DNA from: Isoetes engelmannii
Lineage: Eukaryota > Streptophyta > Lycopodiopsida > Isoetales > Isoetaceae
DNA: 25,488 nucleotides
Direction of reading: 5' to 3'
Assembly: GCA_011763485.2 (NCBI GenBank)
Contig: JAANSK020157782.1
Coordinates: 1 to 25,488 of the forward strand
Made by a program: the position numbers and the translations under genes. The notes below the pieces were generated by a model. The model had not been told where the DNA came from. It worked only from the letters and a program-made list of their open reading frames with translations, and did not search any database. Below are positions 1-10,838 of this stretch, piece after piece. The stretch's first letter is position 1. Each line of letters starts with the position of its first letter.

Positions 1-61
1 CACACTAGTCTAAAATTCGTCGATTTTTTGTTATTTGTTTACATTGTTTATATGCTCCTCA

Positions 62-265
62 CTCTGCAGAGGACATGTTTGCAGGGGCTTGATGCATCTT
101 AAACATATTAACCACTATCTCAAAGCTCTGCACTAATATCTTTGCAGGGGCTTGATGCATCTTAAACATATTAACCTCTATCTCAAAGCTCTGCACTCAT
201 CACACTGCAGGTCATGTTTGCAGGGGCTTGATGTATCTTAAATATGTTAACCTCTATCTCAAAGA
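62..265 (+). repeat. Three-copy 63-76 bp tandem repeat
   Basis: Copies begin TTTGCAGGGGCTTGATG at 78, 141 and 217 and run to CTCTATCTCAAAG. Copies 1 and 3 are led by CTGCAG..CATG, absent before copy 2, so units are 63 or 76 bp. Confidence 0.92.
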
Positions 266-306
266 CAAACCCATGGGATAAAGGGTGCCAATTTTATACT
301 GGTGAT

Positions 307-328
307 AAAAAAAAAAAAAAAAAAAAAA
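307..328 (+). repeat. A22 tract
   Basis: 22 consecutive A bases. It could be a retroposed tail, but no SINE body or target repeat was found in front of it. Confidence 0.95.
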
Positions 329-479
329 CGTGGGAACACTCAGCACCTAAAGCACTTGCCTGCACACGACCAGATGTCATGCTTTAAATGTTTCCTGCTT
401 TGAACTCCGAGTTTTGTATATTCTTGTGACATCCTTCACACTAAAGAAAGTTAAGTTACCTTTTTAACCAAACTAAAAA
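329..479. other. Intergenic, nothing seen
   Basis: Short AT-rich stretch between the A22 tract and the TTGACT/TTAAC field. No feature found. Confidence 0.4.
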
Positions 480-1200
480 ACATTTGACTAACTAGTGCAA
501 ATGTTAAGTGATCTAAGCAAGGTCCACTTAACTTTCAATTTTTTGGTTAAGCATTAACCTAACTTAACTGTGAGTGAGAAATTGTTCCAGTTAGGTTAAA
601 TCCTTAAATAAGAATTTTGACAAAGAGATCAGCTAGTTGACCAAGTGTTCTATAGTTTGATAGGTTGAATAAAAAGTATTAAATTAGTGGGTGGATTTCA
701 AGAATTTTACGGTTGATTGACTAGTCAACTAGTACTTGACTAGAATGTCTCGAAATAAAGAGAGTTGACTACAAGTCTACTAATTGGCTAGAAAATGTCT
801 AACTTAACCAAAAGCCAACTCATTGACTAGAGAGTCACTACTTGACTAGATTTTCCTAGCTACTCAAGCAAAACACAAGAAATAAAAACTTGACTAAAAA
901 GTCAAATCCTTTATTTAACTTAACCGTATCTCTTAACCGAAGTGAGAAACGAACACATTTATCTCTAACTTAATAGAACCTCTTAACTGCTAATGTGAAA
1001 CACAACTCATTGTAAAAGTTAGGCTAAGTTGTTTTCATGAGCTTGACCTAAGTAGCCCATAATTAGTGTAGTGTGAATACAAATCTTCACAATCCTTTAT
1101 ATTAGCCTTAACCTAACGACTTTAATGAAAAAACACAACTTATTTTTCATTAAGTTAAGAGATAACCAACTGGTTAAGTTAACCTAACCGAATTGCGAGT
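480..1200. repeat. Field of TTGACT and TTAAC motifs
   Basis: From 617 to 905 the word TTGACT occurs six times forward and twice inverted, with the perfect palindrome TTGACTAGTCAA at 717-728. On both sides, words of the type CTTAACY followed by GTGAGAAA recur about five times (near 556, 915, 962, 1108 and 1177). It may be a decayed repeat-built element. Confidence 0.6.
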
Positions 1201-1299
1201 GGGAAAGCACCGTAAGGGCTATTACAGAGACAATTGCCACCCTCTTAGGAGAATTGAGAAAGCCGGCCTGAACTATCCGTTTCACTTACAACAAACAAT

Positions 1300-3080
1300 T
1301 CCTTCAATTGGAATTTGGCAGGTATGATTGGCAGCTTAAGCGAGGCAAAAACTAATCCCACTTCAGAGAAATCCCAGATGGACTTGATTAGTATTGGTGT
1401 CAAAGAGGTATTTATTGCAGAAGTTTCGTTCTATAGTCAATTGCAGACACAAATACCCTTGGAGAGGCGAAGCGGTCATTCATTCTCTGGAGACGAGAGG
1501 ATGCATGCGAGTGTCAAGGATACAAACATCAATATCAAAGAGAAGGCATGTAAGAGATAAGAATGCTGCAATACCATTGAGAGATGAAAATTTGAAAATT
1601 AGGAGTTTGAAAATTTGGGAAGCATGAACACACATTCATACATGTCAGCCTAAATGGCTGGAAAAACCCCCAAAGATATTGTGTCATTACCAAATGAAGC
1701 TATCTTGAAATATCGAAAGACCTTGTGCTGCAAAAAGAGATGTTATGGGAAGTTTTCATGAAGTGAGAGTAGCAACATGAGAAAAGACTTATATTCTATG
1801 AAATCCAGTGATCGGGTTACATTCGTGTATGACATTTTTGGGAATAATATGAAAGGCGGCCGTGTCGAGACGCTAATGCTATACAACAAAGTTGTTTATG
1901 AGAGGCGTGGTATCTAGATCTTCGAATCTTGAAGTCGGGATCAAATGGAAGTCACAATCCTGAGAAGAAGCTGTGTAAAGTTGAGCACGAGAACACTGGC
2001 ACCATGAAACCTCGGGCCTTCACCTTGCCATCTGAAGCGGCGTTTTCCGTGTTTGTAAAGAAAATTGTGCATCTCTGCCACATAAAAGCAGGAGGAACAA
2101 GGATGGCATCCTTAAAAATGTCATATTTGTTTTTGGAAGGACGACAAGTATATTCATCACTAAATCATGAGAACAAGTAGATTAGACTGAGGTACAAGTT
2201 TAAAACCCAAAGGAAAGCGAAGTATCAAGGATGTCGTTGGCGTTCAGGGCGCGGTTCTTGGCCGGCTAAGGGGCAGCGGCCGCCCTTCCTTCTACAGGCC
2301 ATCCATGCGGAAATCGTGAAGGGATTCAAGAGTTTTGATGCCAGCAAGGCAGTTTGATAGATTATTCCTCGGGCAGAAGAATAGATGCAGAGATCTCTTA
2401 TTTTTTTCTCGAAGTCGAATCTTTGTGTAGCAGGTATCCACTAACGTGGTTCCTTTCCTTGATGCTTCTGCATTATGTCTACTACTGCCTTCAGTTTAGA
2501 CACGTTGAAAGGGTAGATCCAGCGTTTTAGTTGGAGGCCGGCCTATAAGGCGAGGAAAGAAAGAAGCTGCAAGATTCAAGAAAAAGATTTGATTTCTGTT
2601 TCATAGGAAGCTACAATCTGATTCTTGGAAATCAATCTTTTCATGGCCTATTTCTTTCCACTCTTTCTTACTAGCAGAAAGATCCAGCTTTTGCAAGTTA
2701 TTATCAGAAAGTTTCTTGTCAGGGGATTTGTACATGTGAGTTTGTTCTTATGCTGAAGCAGTAGTGGTAGCAGGTTGTATGACAACATTTAATGTAGACT
2801 GGTTGCTCTAGCACTGAAGCTTGAGCACTATTTTTGAAGCACCTTAGTTGCATTCTCGAGTACTAATAAGAGAATGTCACTCAATTACTGAAGATTGAGT
2901 GATATTTTGGTACTGATGCCAAATCGATACCATTCCAATCGGATTTGGTTGCTCAAGTACTACCATGTTTGAGCGTGTACTTCATCAGGTACTGATATGC
3001 CTAATTTACATTCTATTTGGATGATATCATATAGTCCATGAGTCATGCAACTTCCTTATAAGTCAATCATTCAGGTTATA
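1300..3080. other. No gene recognised; possible decayed exon near 2230
   Basis: Open stretches at 1315-1627 and 1929-2180 show no family resemblance. A GC-rich patch at about 2229-2330 has an ATG followed by a basic, Ala/Arg-rich reading (MSLAFRARFLAG) and a stop, a weak hint of a dead organelle-targeted first exon. Confidence 0.3.
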
Positions 3081-3086
3081 TGTGTG

Positions 3087-3113
3087 CTCCCGAAATAAGA
3101 TTCATTTCGGGAG
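3087..3113. repeat. Perfect 10-bp hairpin
   Basis: CTCCCGAAAT and ATTTCGGGAG around a 7-base loop, some 30 bases before the purine-rich GTGGGGAGAT. Confidence 0.85.
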
Positions 3114-3155
3114 GCATTTGCTCTTTGGATCATCTTGTTCGATGTGGGGAGATAT

Positions 3156-3336
3156 TTTGTGCTTGATGTTTATTATCAGCTATCAGAGCAGTAAATAAAT
3201 TTCTATACTTAAGGGCATGAAGATGTTGAGTATGCTCCTGTAGTAATTCCCTTATTGTGGCTGAAGCATTGTACTTTTCTTTCTACATATAAATACAAGA
3301 AATTTTGTTCTTTCAAAAGAAAAAAAAAATTTCAGA
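3156..3336 (+). mobile_element. Possible Ty1/copia-type LTR fossil
   Basis: A polypurine-like GTGGGGAGAT at about 3145 precedes TGTGCTTGATG, and TATAAATA occurs at about 3287, followed by a T-rich stretch; TTTCA lies near 3334. This order fits the 3' LTR of a copia element. No partner LTR, target repeat or pol remnant was found, so this is weak; both ends are estimates. Confidence 0.22.
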
Positions 3337-3354
3337 GGAAAAATAGTTCCTCTG
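3333..3354. repeat. Perfect 8-bp hairpin
   Basis: CAGAGGAA and TTCCTCTG around the loop AAATAG, directly after an A-rich tract. Confidence 0.8.
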
Positions 3355-3879
3355 TGCAGAGCTATCTGGTAGCCTCAGAGTATCTACGATCAAAGTAAGC
3401 CTCAGATTCTAAATCACCCGAACTGCTGAATATCATTTCTACCGAGTTGCCTTCTTTAGAGAGACATGTTTTCAACCATCATCCTAATTGCTGACACTCT
3501 TAGACTGCTGAAGGGAACCAGAAGCGTTAAAAACAAAAGGCACAATGGAACACTGAGATATCTCCACATCTGATAAATCTGAAACGTGATGAACCACATC
3601 TAGTACTGGCTGTCGCACAATCAGATCCGACAGCTAAGGCTCAACAATCTCGACTTCGCGCCGCGTGAGAGTAGATGAATCAACATGAGAAACAAGTGGC
3701 ACTGTATCAAGGGGAGTAATTGGCAGAAGAACAGAAGGAGAAATGCACGTGATATACTATAAGAGGAAGATAAGGAGCCTCATCATAAGGACCAGCAATT
3801 GAAGCAGACATAGTTGAAGCATGTATCACTACAGAAGGATTAGGAGTAGGAATGGCAACCAAAGGGGTAACGATACTAG

Positions 3880-5140
3880 AGGTAAGGACTGCAAATAGGC
3901 TGAGAGGACTGAGAAGGTTTCAATATCGAAGAGAGGGCCTCAGAGTCAAGAGCTTGAAAGGAGGCCGACACAGAAGGGAAGAGATTTACATTGCGAAAAC
4001 ATTGATGTATGTTCTTTGCCATTAAGCAAAGACAACGACGATTTTTTATGCCACATCCCACTTTTAACAACCACACAATCAGGTATAAGCTGGCCAACCG
4101 GAAGTGAGACACAAATACATGGACCATTAATAGTAGAATGGGAAATATGCATACCTATGCCATTAGCAATGACGACTAGGAAATCATGGACTAATAAATC
4201 AACAGGTAGATCGGGAAGTGAAAACCAACAGGGCATTTTACATGCAGAGACCATAGATGGTGAGAAACCAGGAGTGTACTATTGGTAGAGAATATAAATT
4301 GCACCCATAGGATCCACGTCTCTAGAGACCAACTGCAGGCAGACCGAGGCGAGAGATATGTCGGGGGAGCCAATGCGTGAGCCTGTTGAAGTCTAGGAAA
4401 CCACCAGCTTAATAACAATCACAAAACGAGATGCCAAATTTTTTGCATACCTAACATGAGCACTTATGGTTGAGTTCCACTAAAGGAACCCCTGATGTTG
4501 CCATAAAAGTTGTACAATCTGAAGAATAAAGTACATCATCTAGAGGCAACTACATATCAACTTCTGATTGCTTACTTTAAGGACCTCCAAAATAAAATGC
4601 AGCTCTTCCCTGCTAATGGAGGATAACACCTGAAGAGCAGCTTCTACATGAGCCACCTGAAGCTTCTACATGAGCAGCTTCTACCTGAAGAGCAGCTTCT
4701 ACATGAAGGAGATGCGTGAAAACCTTGCAACAGAGTCAGGAGACTGCTATGCCGAACCAGTACCATTCATATGAGTATGAGGTAGAAGAGGGCCACCATG
4801 CTGGTGGAAGGATCTTTACTAATAGGTGGTTGAGTTGAAGAAGCTCCCAAAGGAGGGAAGTCCTGAGAAAAAGCCAATGGAACTTCATGAACCGAAGAGA
4901 AAACCCTTGGATCTCCCGCTGCTGAAGCTTGCACCAGCATCTCCAACAAAGCGGCCGAAACAAAACAGACCTGATCCGACCCCCAAACACAGCAATAACC
5001 AAACAAAAAGCTGTACACAAAGAAAGAGCATTGAAAGAGCCTTCCAACAAACTAAAAATCCTTGAAAATGGAGTTCGGATGCAAAAGTTATAAAAGACTT
5101 AGAGGCCAATATTAATCCCATCACCATGGCGCACATATGA
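3880..5140 (-). pseudogene. Decayed ORF1-like protein with DUF4283/zinc-knuckle-type region
   Basis: On the minus strand the stretch near 4290-3946 reads MPCWFSLPDLPVDLL, then a helical segment (VVIANGIGM) and CICVSLPVGQLIPD. This matches the pattern W.RLPGLP..., ..IGN.LG..., A.ICVEVDL..PLP of the zinc-knuckle-associated domain in plant L1-type ORF1 proteins and related host proteins. Upstream, near 4980-4790, is a linker with SQDFPPLGASS; between them are short Glu-Ala-Ala repeats (4630-4705). No complete zinc knuckle is visible. It is broken, and whether it came from a LINE or another retroelement is not settled. Confidence 0.45.
4630..4706 (+). repeat. Short tandem repeat CCTGAAGAGCAGCTTCTACA
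   Basis: About three full or partial copies of an 18-27 base unit combining CCTGAAG, AGCAGCTTCTAC and ATGAG. It falls inside the decayed ORF1-like region, where the minus strand reads VEAALQVEAAHVEA. Confidence 0.8.
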
Positions 5141-5289
5141 GTGTCCCCTCCATGCCGAAGATGTCATAAAATTCCTGGAATGTTTACAAATACCTGCACC
5201 CTTGAAGAGACCAATGCAGAGGTTGTTGTGCTGACATGTAAGAAGATCGTGTACCCTGGGTATAAGACATGGGAGCACCATTTTAGAGT

Positions 5290-6960
5290 GTCATAATTGT
5301 GAAGAAAATTGCATTCTCCAAATGTAATACATTTGAAATTATTCACACAAAGCTTTTGGAGACAAAAGATGAGACAAAAAGGAGGATATACTACATGAAC
5401 AAAGAAGGGCACACAAACTGGAATAGCTCTCTTGTCTTTCATAGTACTGGTCATGGAGATTGTACTCCCACGGATACCCCACAGTCTACCGTTCGAATTA
5501 TTAAACGACAAGATGGAACAAGAAAAATTAATGATTCTGAAATTGTAGCAATTAGTGACGTCTCTCTGGAGACTAGATAAGCTGGAAATATTCTTAACAA
5601 CTGCTATCACACATGGCCATGGTAAGGGGGCATATGGAAATTTCTCATTGTGTCTTTGGGCAGATGACTCCAACTTCCATATTGGTTCTTTGAACTTTAT
5701 GAAAGGCCTTGAAGTGCATGAGTATGGTGGTGGCCATCTGTCAATCTCAGGGCCTTCTACGTCATCTTGAGCAACCGCTGTAAGTGACACCACGACACTT
5801 TCATCGAAGTTATCATTGAATAATGGCAATTCGAACTCGCCAGCGCAAGACGAACCATCCATGAAGTCTCTTTCTCATTAACTCCTATTGTGACTAGACA
5901 ATGCATCGGGGGAGAACAAGAACATTTATATATTTTCATATATAATGTGTCTCGTGTATCTTGGTGTGTTTAGGAGATTGAATTAGGTCTCATGATCTCT
6001 GGCCATATGCACGAGGATGTTGATGCATTATTTTGTAACTTTTCATCATCGCTAAAAATGACTGAGATGCTAATTGTGCCTGAATTGTTATATGCATTTT
6101 ACACCTTCAATATGAAGGCACTTGTGATCTATATCGTTGATAAAGTCCTAGACTGGAAATATTTACATTTTGGATGATGATACAAGATTGACAGGTCACA
6201 CTAGCCCTCTTGTATTCAAGTTGTGAAGCCCTCAAAATGCCATTGAAGAACCCTAAAATATTGCCACCCAAGGGGTCAATTAAAGACTTAGGCCAGCTTT
6301 GCAACAATATCTATAAGCATATCCTGCATTCAATTGAAATCTCAATTAATAACAAGGACACTCCAGAGATGACCAACTATTTGGCAGAATTTACCTCTAG
6401 GATAGAGTATTGGATGCGGCTCTTGCAAGTGGTAGAGAAGGTTACCAGCATTGATAGATATTACGCGGACTTCTGGTCGTAAACTAGATAGAATCACCTT
6501 GACGTGGTTGCAGTAGTAGAACCACTCGCAAACATCACTCCTGCTTATGTTGGTCTGTGGATAGACAGACATATACCGGAATTTAATCCGTTCAAAGATA
6601 TACACAGAGGCATGTTTATTTTAGTGCATCTGGACGATATCAATTGCCCTACATGGGTAGGGTATGCTATTGAAGAGCCTCAAATGGACGATAAGAAAGA
6701 GAATTTCAAGACCACTCATGTCAGTTGGTGGGAGCAAGTCCCTATGAGGAACTAAGTATATCCGTTTAATTATGTCAATTGTTGGAGGAAGAGATAGAGG
6801 CCAATAACTGCAAGCGACCGTATTGACATAACGCGCATCGACTTTGCTTGGGCTCTATTGAATAAGAACAAGCTTCCCAACACTGTCAAGATTCCTATGC
6901 TCGTCGCTGAAACATATTTAGCACCCGTTGGTGATGGCAACTAGTTTAAGAAAAGTCATA
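5290..6960 (+). pseudogene. Decayed DUF7869-like gene (transposon-derived type)
   Basis: Successive plus-strand open stretches look like one protein family in order: a segment with KINDSEIVAISDVS, one with GKGAYGNFSLCLWADDSNFH, one with SGHMHEDVDALF near 6000, a helical segment near 6210-6480, and a C-terminal piece with RGMFILVHLDD, WVGYAIEEP and a WWEQVP motif. GHxHEDVDA..F..LS..LK is the signature I associate with DUF7869 proteins, which have an RNase H-like fold and are abundant in ferns, mosses and some animals. The C-terminal piece resembles the small beta-barrel that ends those proteins. It is clearly broken, with several breaks, and is a fossil. Family naming is from memory. Confidence 0.5.
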
Positions 6961-7131
6961 ACGAAGCACGAATTCAACAAATGGTCCACAATTATAGGTT
7001 TTGGCCAAAAATATGAAACTATGCTTGAGTGCAGTATTCCTAAAACTCCATTTTGGGGCTGCATCCATGTTTCTATTAACAATACCTTTATGTCTGGTGT
7101 AAAACATGCTTAGACAATCACTCAAAGCCTA

Positions 7132-7187
7132 GCACTTGCAATTTATACACGTATTGTAGGCACTTGCAATTTATATAGGTATTGTAG
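7132..7187 (+). repeat. 28-bp tandem doublet
   Basis: 7132-7159 and 7160-7187 share GCACTTGCAATTTATA and TATTGTAG, differing at about three bases. Confidence 0.9.
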
Positions 7188-7842
7188 GCTGGACCAATAA
7201 TTACATAAAAATCAAAAGTGAGCTAAATGCAATATTAGAAAGCTCTCAAATGGTTTTCACCATGAGTTTAAAATGGCCACAAACTGAATGTGGCATTAGT
7301 TTGTAGTCTCTTACAATGCATATAATTAACTTTCTAAGCACATGTTTTATAAATGGGAGAGCTCGTGACTCAGATGGTTTATTTCCTCACCATATATAGC
7401 ATAATAACAGGGGGTGCCCTTTGTATTTTTAATATCCTTTTTATATGATTTCGAGGGAATATTCGACGGGATGTCCTAATCAGTACATATAGAGTGCGCA
7501 ACATATTTTATTGTTTAAAGTCCCATGTCACCAATGGCCCTTTATTTGTGTTTTTTAATTAAAAAAAAAAGGCGTGCATGCAAGGCTCGTGCACTTTCAC
7601 TTTAGGTTCTTTGAGGTGCTAGGGCATTTCAAAACCAGCATCCATAGATGGCGGTACGGTTCGAGATATGTGTGTCAATGCTTAATTCTTGCAAGATAAG
7701 GACGCCTATTTCAGGTCTGTCGGAAGAGCCTGAAGAGCAGTGAAGTCATTTAGAATTCAGGAACGCGGAAATCTAGAGGTTATTATCTCATAAAGCAAGT
7801 GTTAGATTTAGCCCTAATGTACGTTTAATGCATTTCTGTATA

Positions 7843-7871
7843 CAGGAATGTCTGTTTACCAGACATTCCTG
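7843..7871. repeat. Perfect 12-bp hairpin
   Basis: CAGGAATGTCTG and CAGACATTCCTG pair without mismatch around the loop TTTAC. A related word, GTAAACAGATATT, recurs nearby at about 7930. No gene lies close enough to assign a role. Confidence 0.85.
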
Positions 7872-7981
7872 AGATGGAAACAGGGCGACGTGTGGAGTGC
7901 GGAACCCTGTTGACATCTCCGGAATGGCTGGTAAACAGATATTGGTGAACGTGAAAAAATCTTGGAAGCATTCTGCCATTT

Positions 7982-8063
7982 GAAATGCAGGGTAAACACT
8001 CCAAAATGAAGGGTAAACACTTTGAAATGCATTGTAAATCCTAAGAATGAAGGTAAAAATGGA
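7982..8063 (+). repeat. Four ~21-bp tandem repeats
   Basis: Units at 7982, 8003, 8024 and 8044 follow GAAATGCAGGGTAAACACTCC with growing divergence. Confidence 0.75.
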
Positions 8064-8549
8064 GTTGCCGCCTGCCGTAGAAGCTCGTCACTGAGCAAAT
8101 ACTTTTTACTAACATCCAGGTTTTGAAACAGTACCACGTGGCATGACGCTACTGGCAAGTGCGGCAGAATGCTTCCTAAGTGTTTTTTACGTTTTGTTCC
8201 TTGCATTTTGGTAAATAGATATTTACCCAATTTTTAAAAGTTCTTCAAGTTAAATCGCAGATGTAGGTGCTAGTTTAGCCCTAATACAGTCCTTGTGCAT
8301 TTTCTTAGATTCAGGTAAGCAAATATCCCTCAATTTGTAAACATTCTTGGGCAAACTAGATGCAAACTGCGTTTGGGGTTGGTGAGGCATCAAGTTACTA
8401 TCTTGAGAACGAACTAGGATCCCAAACACAACCTGCTGCTACAAGGTCTGTGCTTCTTTAGTCAACACAAGACCATAATTCCAAAAGGAAGGGTAAGGGA
8501 TCCGATATTATTGGCTTGGTGCACATTAGTAAGACAGCCTTTTGTGAGA

Positions 8550-8730
8550 AGCTAAGGCTGGAAATGGAAATGAGAGCTGAAGTTGAGAGGCAAAAAGCAA
8601 AGAGACACAAGGGCAAGAAACTGAGGCCACAAGGAAGAGGTCATTAAGGGAGGAAGATAAAAAGAGGCATTGATCAGGAGGGAAGAAAGAGAGAATAGAA
8701 AGAGGATTGATGCTTAATTTAAGATCAACA
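8550..8730. other. Purine-rich tract
   Basis: The plus strand is mostly A and G for about 180 bases. In forward frames it reads as Lys/Arg/Glu-rich peptide (for example AEVERQKAKRHKGKKLRPQ) broken by stops. It may be a degraded charged coiled-coil exon or simple low-complexity DNA. Confidence 0.4.
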
Positions 8731-9781
8731 ATAAAAGATTTAGAAACTCCATGTATCCTCATGAAATTTTGAAGCTTTCAGTTGAGAGTGGCATCCATAA
8801 ACGACAACAAATCTAGATGCAAAAAGGAAAAGAATCGAGGTCAAGAATAGGCAGTGGCTCAAGGCTGGTAAGTGTTCTATAGTGAATGAGGATATTGATT
8901 GTGTTCCTTGCAGTCAGGCCATGATGGGAGCGCCATCAATTACAATTGAAGGTCATATACGAAACAAGTAAGGCCAATTCCAAACAAGGAGGCCACCGTT
9001 GCATCACCCTAGAAGAGATGGGATTTACCTTGCCACACTATGTTGGGTTCACCAGGATGGGCATAGGTGAGGTATGCTAATTCATATACTTGTTGTGACA
9101 ACGATCATAGCAGTTGGCAAGGCTAGAATCATAAGAGGGATGGTGGAGGAAGGGGTTGACCATAATATAATATCCAACTCGACAGACATGGATGTCAGGA
9201 TGCTTGGAGGGGGGAGATAGCGAAGGTCTATGGATGATTAGTGCATATGTTTTGTTGTGTATTCTTGTCCACAATTCAAATGTATAACATAGTTGGACAT
9301 TCACCTTCTTGATGTTATTGTTGCAACATGTTCTCACATGTTACAATTTTTACCATTCGTCATTTGCAGATTATGAGTTGTACACCAACTCTCCCTATGA
9401 CACTTGGGCTAACAAAAGGGCCCCTTTAGGATGCACAAACAGATGCAGCAGATTGAACAACATAGTATAGCGATGAGACATTCGATGAGAGGAGCCAGAC
9501 ATCTTAGTTCACACACATTTTTTATTGATTTTGTATACACAACAATTGGCTAAATATATATACACTATTTGCCATTCATAAACTTGTTAGAAAATAATTG
9601 ATCACTAATTTCTAACAAAAGATCACATTTGTTCACCAAAAAAATTCGTTGATACGTCACAGAAAAAATTGTGCATTGGCGACATTTAAACAGAGCAAAC
9701 CTAGAGCAGAGGTATAGCAGAACCAGAACCAAGGCACCAGAGCCTAATCGACAAAAAGAATAATGGCCCGGAGGTGCAGGC

Positions 9782-9829
9782 AGGGAGGGAGCTATCAATC
9801 TTTTTTCTTCAAGAGGATACTCCCTCCCT
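9782..9829. repeat. Inverted repeat with purine/pyrimidine arms
   Basis: AGGGAGGGAGCTATC pairs with GATACTCCCTCCCT apart from one bulged base, with a loop of about 19 bases. Function unknown. Confidence 0.6.
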
Positions 9830-10140
9830 CCAGCAGAATACATTGACCTTGCAGTGCACCTGTGAGTCATTTTGGCCATGCTGTAAAACGTTTGCAACCT
9901 CCAGGATGCATGTCACAGTGTGCTGCTAACTGCTTCATCAACTTCTTCTTGCGTGACTCGCACATTGTGGTAGGTGATCGAAGAAGGAGGCCAAGGCACG
10001 GGGGAGCTCGTAGCAAAGGAACTGGTAGCAATTCGCCACCTCCTGGTGTGTGAGGACGATGGGATTCCCGAGAGCCTCCCAAGGAAGGGTAAGCGGCTAG
10101 ATTGATCTCTTCGTATACAATCTATTATTGGCAGAGGCAT

Positions 10141-10639
10141 GCGTAAGAAATGTATCAGACCGGAAAGTATATGAAGAACATGACAGAGCTTAAGTTGTGG
10201 GATAGCAGGATGTAAGAAGGCCAGAGGAAGGCTCGCGACGGACGTGAGACGTTGTTAACCACGATTTGCGTGATGGCATGCGTGATAGTAGAGCCCTATA
10301 CCCTCGCTAGTGGGCCCTTATAACCCACAATGGATGACCACTTGCGTGCTTAGGTGGCCACAATTGGCCATAGTGGCGGTCGAATGGGTCCACGAACCAA
10401 GGTTTGAAAGCATTTTGATCGATACAGAGGCAGTTTTTGGCCAAAAAAAAACATACCATTGCATTGAAATTCATGACAAATTCCTAGGTTGAAATTAGCA
10501 TATAGATTTGAAATTTCAATGGTTGAAAATTATGCTTTTTTAGATATCTATTCATCTATGCTATTGAAGATATGGGTTCAAAACCATATACCTAAAATAG
10601 ATAAAAGATCAAGATTTTTAACGTCACGCCATTAGGCAG
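10141..10639. other. Intergenic, no gene seen
   Basis: No coding sequence or repeat that I can name. It has an A9 run near 10442. Confidence 0.4.
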
Positions 10640-10672
10640 CGTCCAATTGCACACGTGACAACAGTACAAGGA

Positions 10673-10727
10673 GGACCGAAGTCCGTGAAACAACAAAACA
10701 ACAAAACCACGGAGGGACTACGCCCTC
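10673..10727 (-). other. Two hairpins in the LINE 3' tail
   Basis: On the minus strand GAGGG-CGTAGT-CCCTC (10727-10712) is followed by GGAC-TTCG-GTCC (10684-10673). The second would form the very stable C(UUCG)G tetraloop in RNA. LINE reverse transcriptases of several clades are known to recognise 3' stem-loops; that these serve so is inference. Confidence 0.5.
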
Positions 10728-10838
10728 TTTCTAACCCAAACATTTAAGCTCTGTATATGCTTACAGTTTATTATTATCTAAAAGTATCCCAGCCATGGGT
10801 CTTGAGGCCACTGATCACGAATGATCGCAGCCCCCCCC

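Larger units (their letters stand above)
7188..9781. other. Intergenic, no gene seen
   Basis: Apart from the hairpin, the 21-bp repeats and the purine tract described separately, no gene was recognised. TTTAGCCCTAAT occurs at about 7807 and again at about 8275, with some similarity around both, which may mark the ends of a small unknown repeat. Confidence 0.4.

Noticed and set aside
307-328. SINE tail
   Set aside because: No A/B box promoter, no body and no flanking target repeat next to the A22 run.
3175-3200. Copia primer-binding site (CTATCAGAGC resembles TGGTATCAGAGC)
   Set aside because: It lies about 25 bases inside the proposed LTR start, where a primer site is not expected; probably chance.
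4736-5136. Several overlapping frames of 75-104 codons
   Set aside because: They are alternative frames of one decayed ORF1-like stretch; none reads as a whole protein.
9565-10140. A host gene on the minus strand (open frames with VRVTQEEVDEAVSS)
   Set aside because: One short plausible segment only. No supporting motif before or after, and no clear splice-joined continuation.
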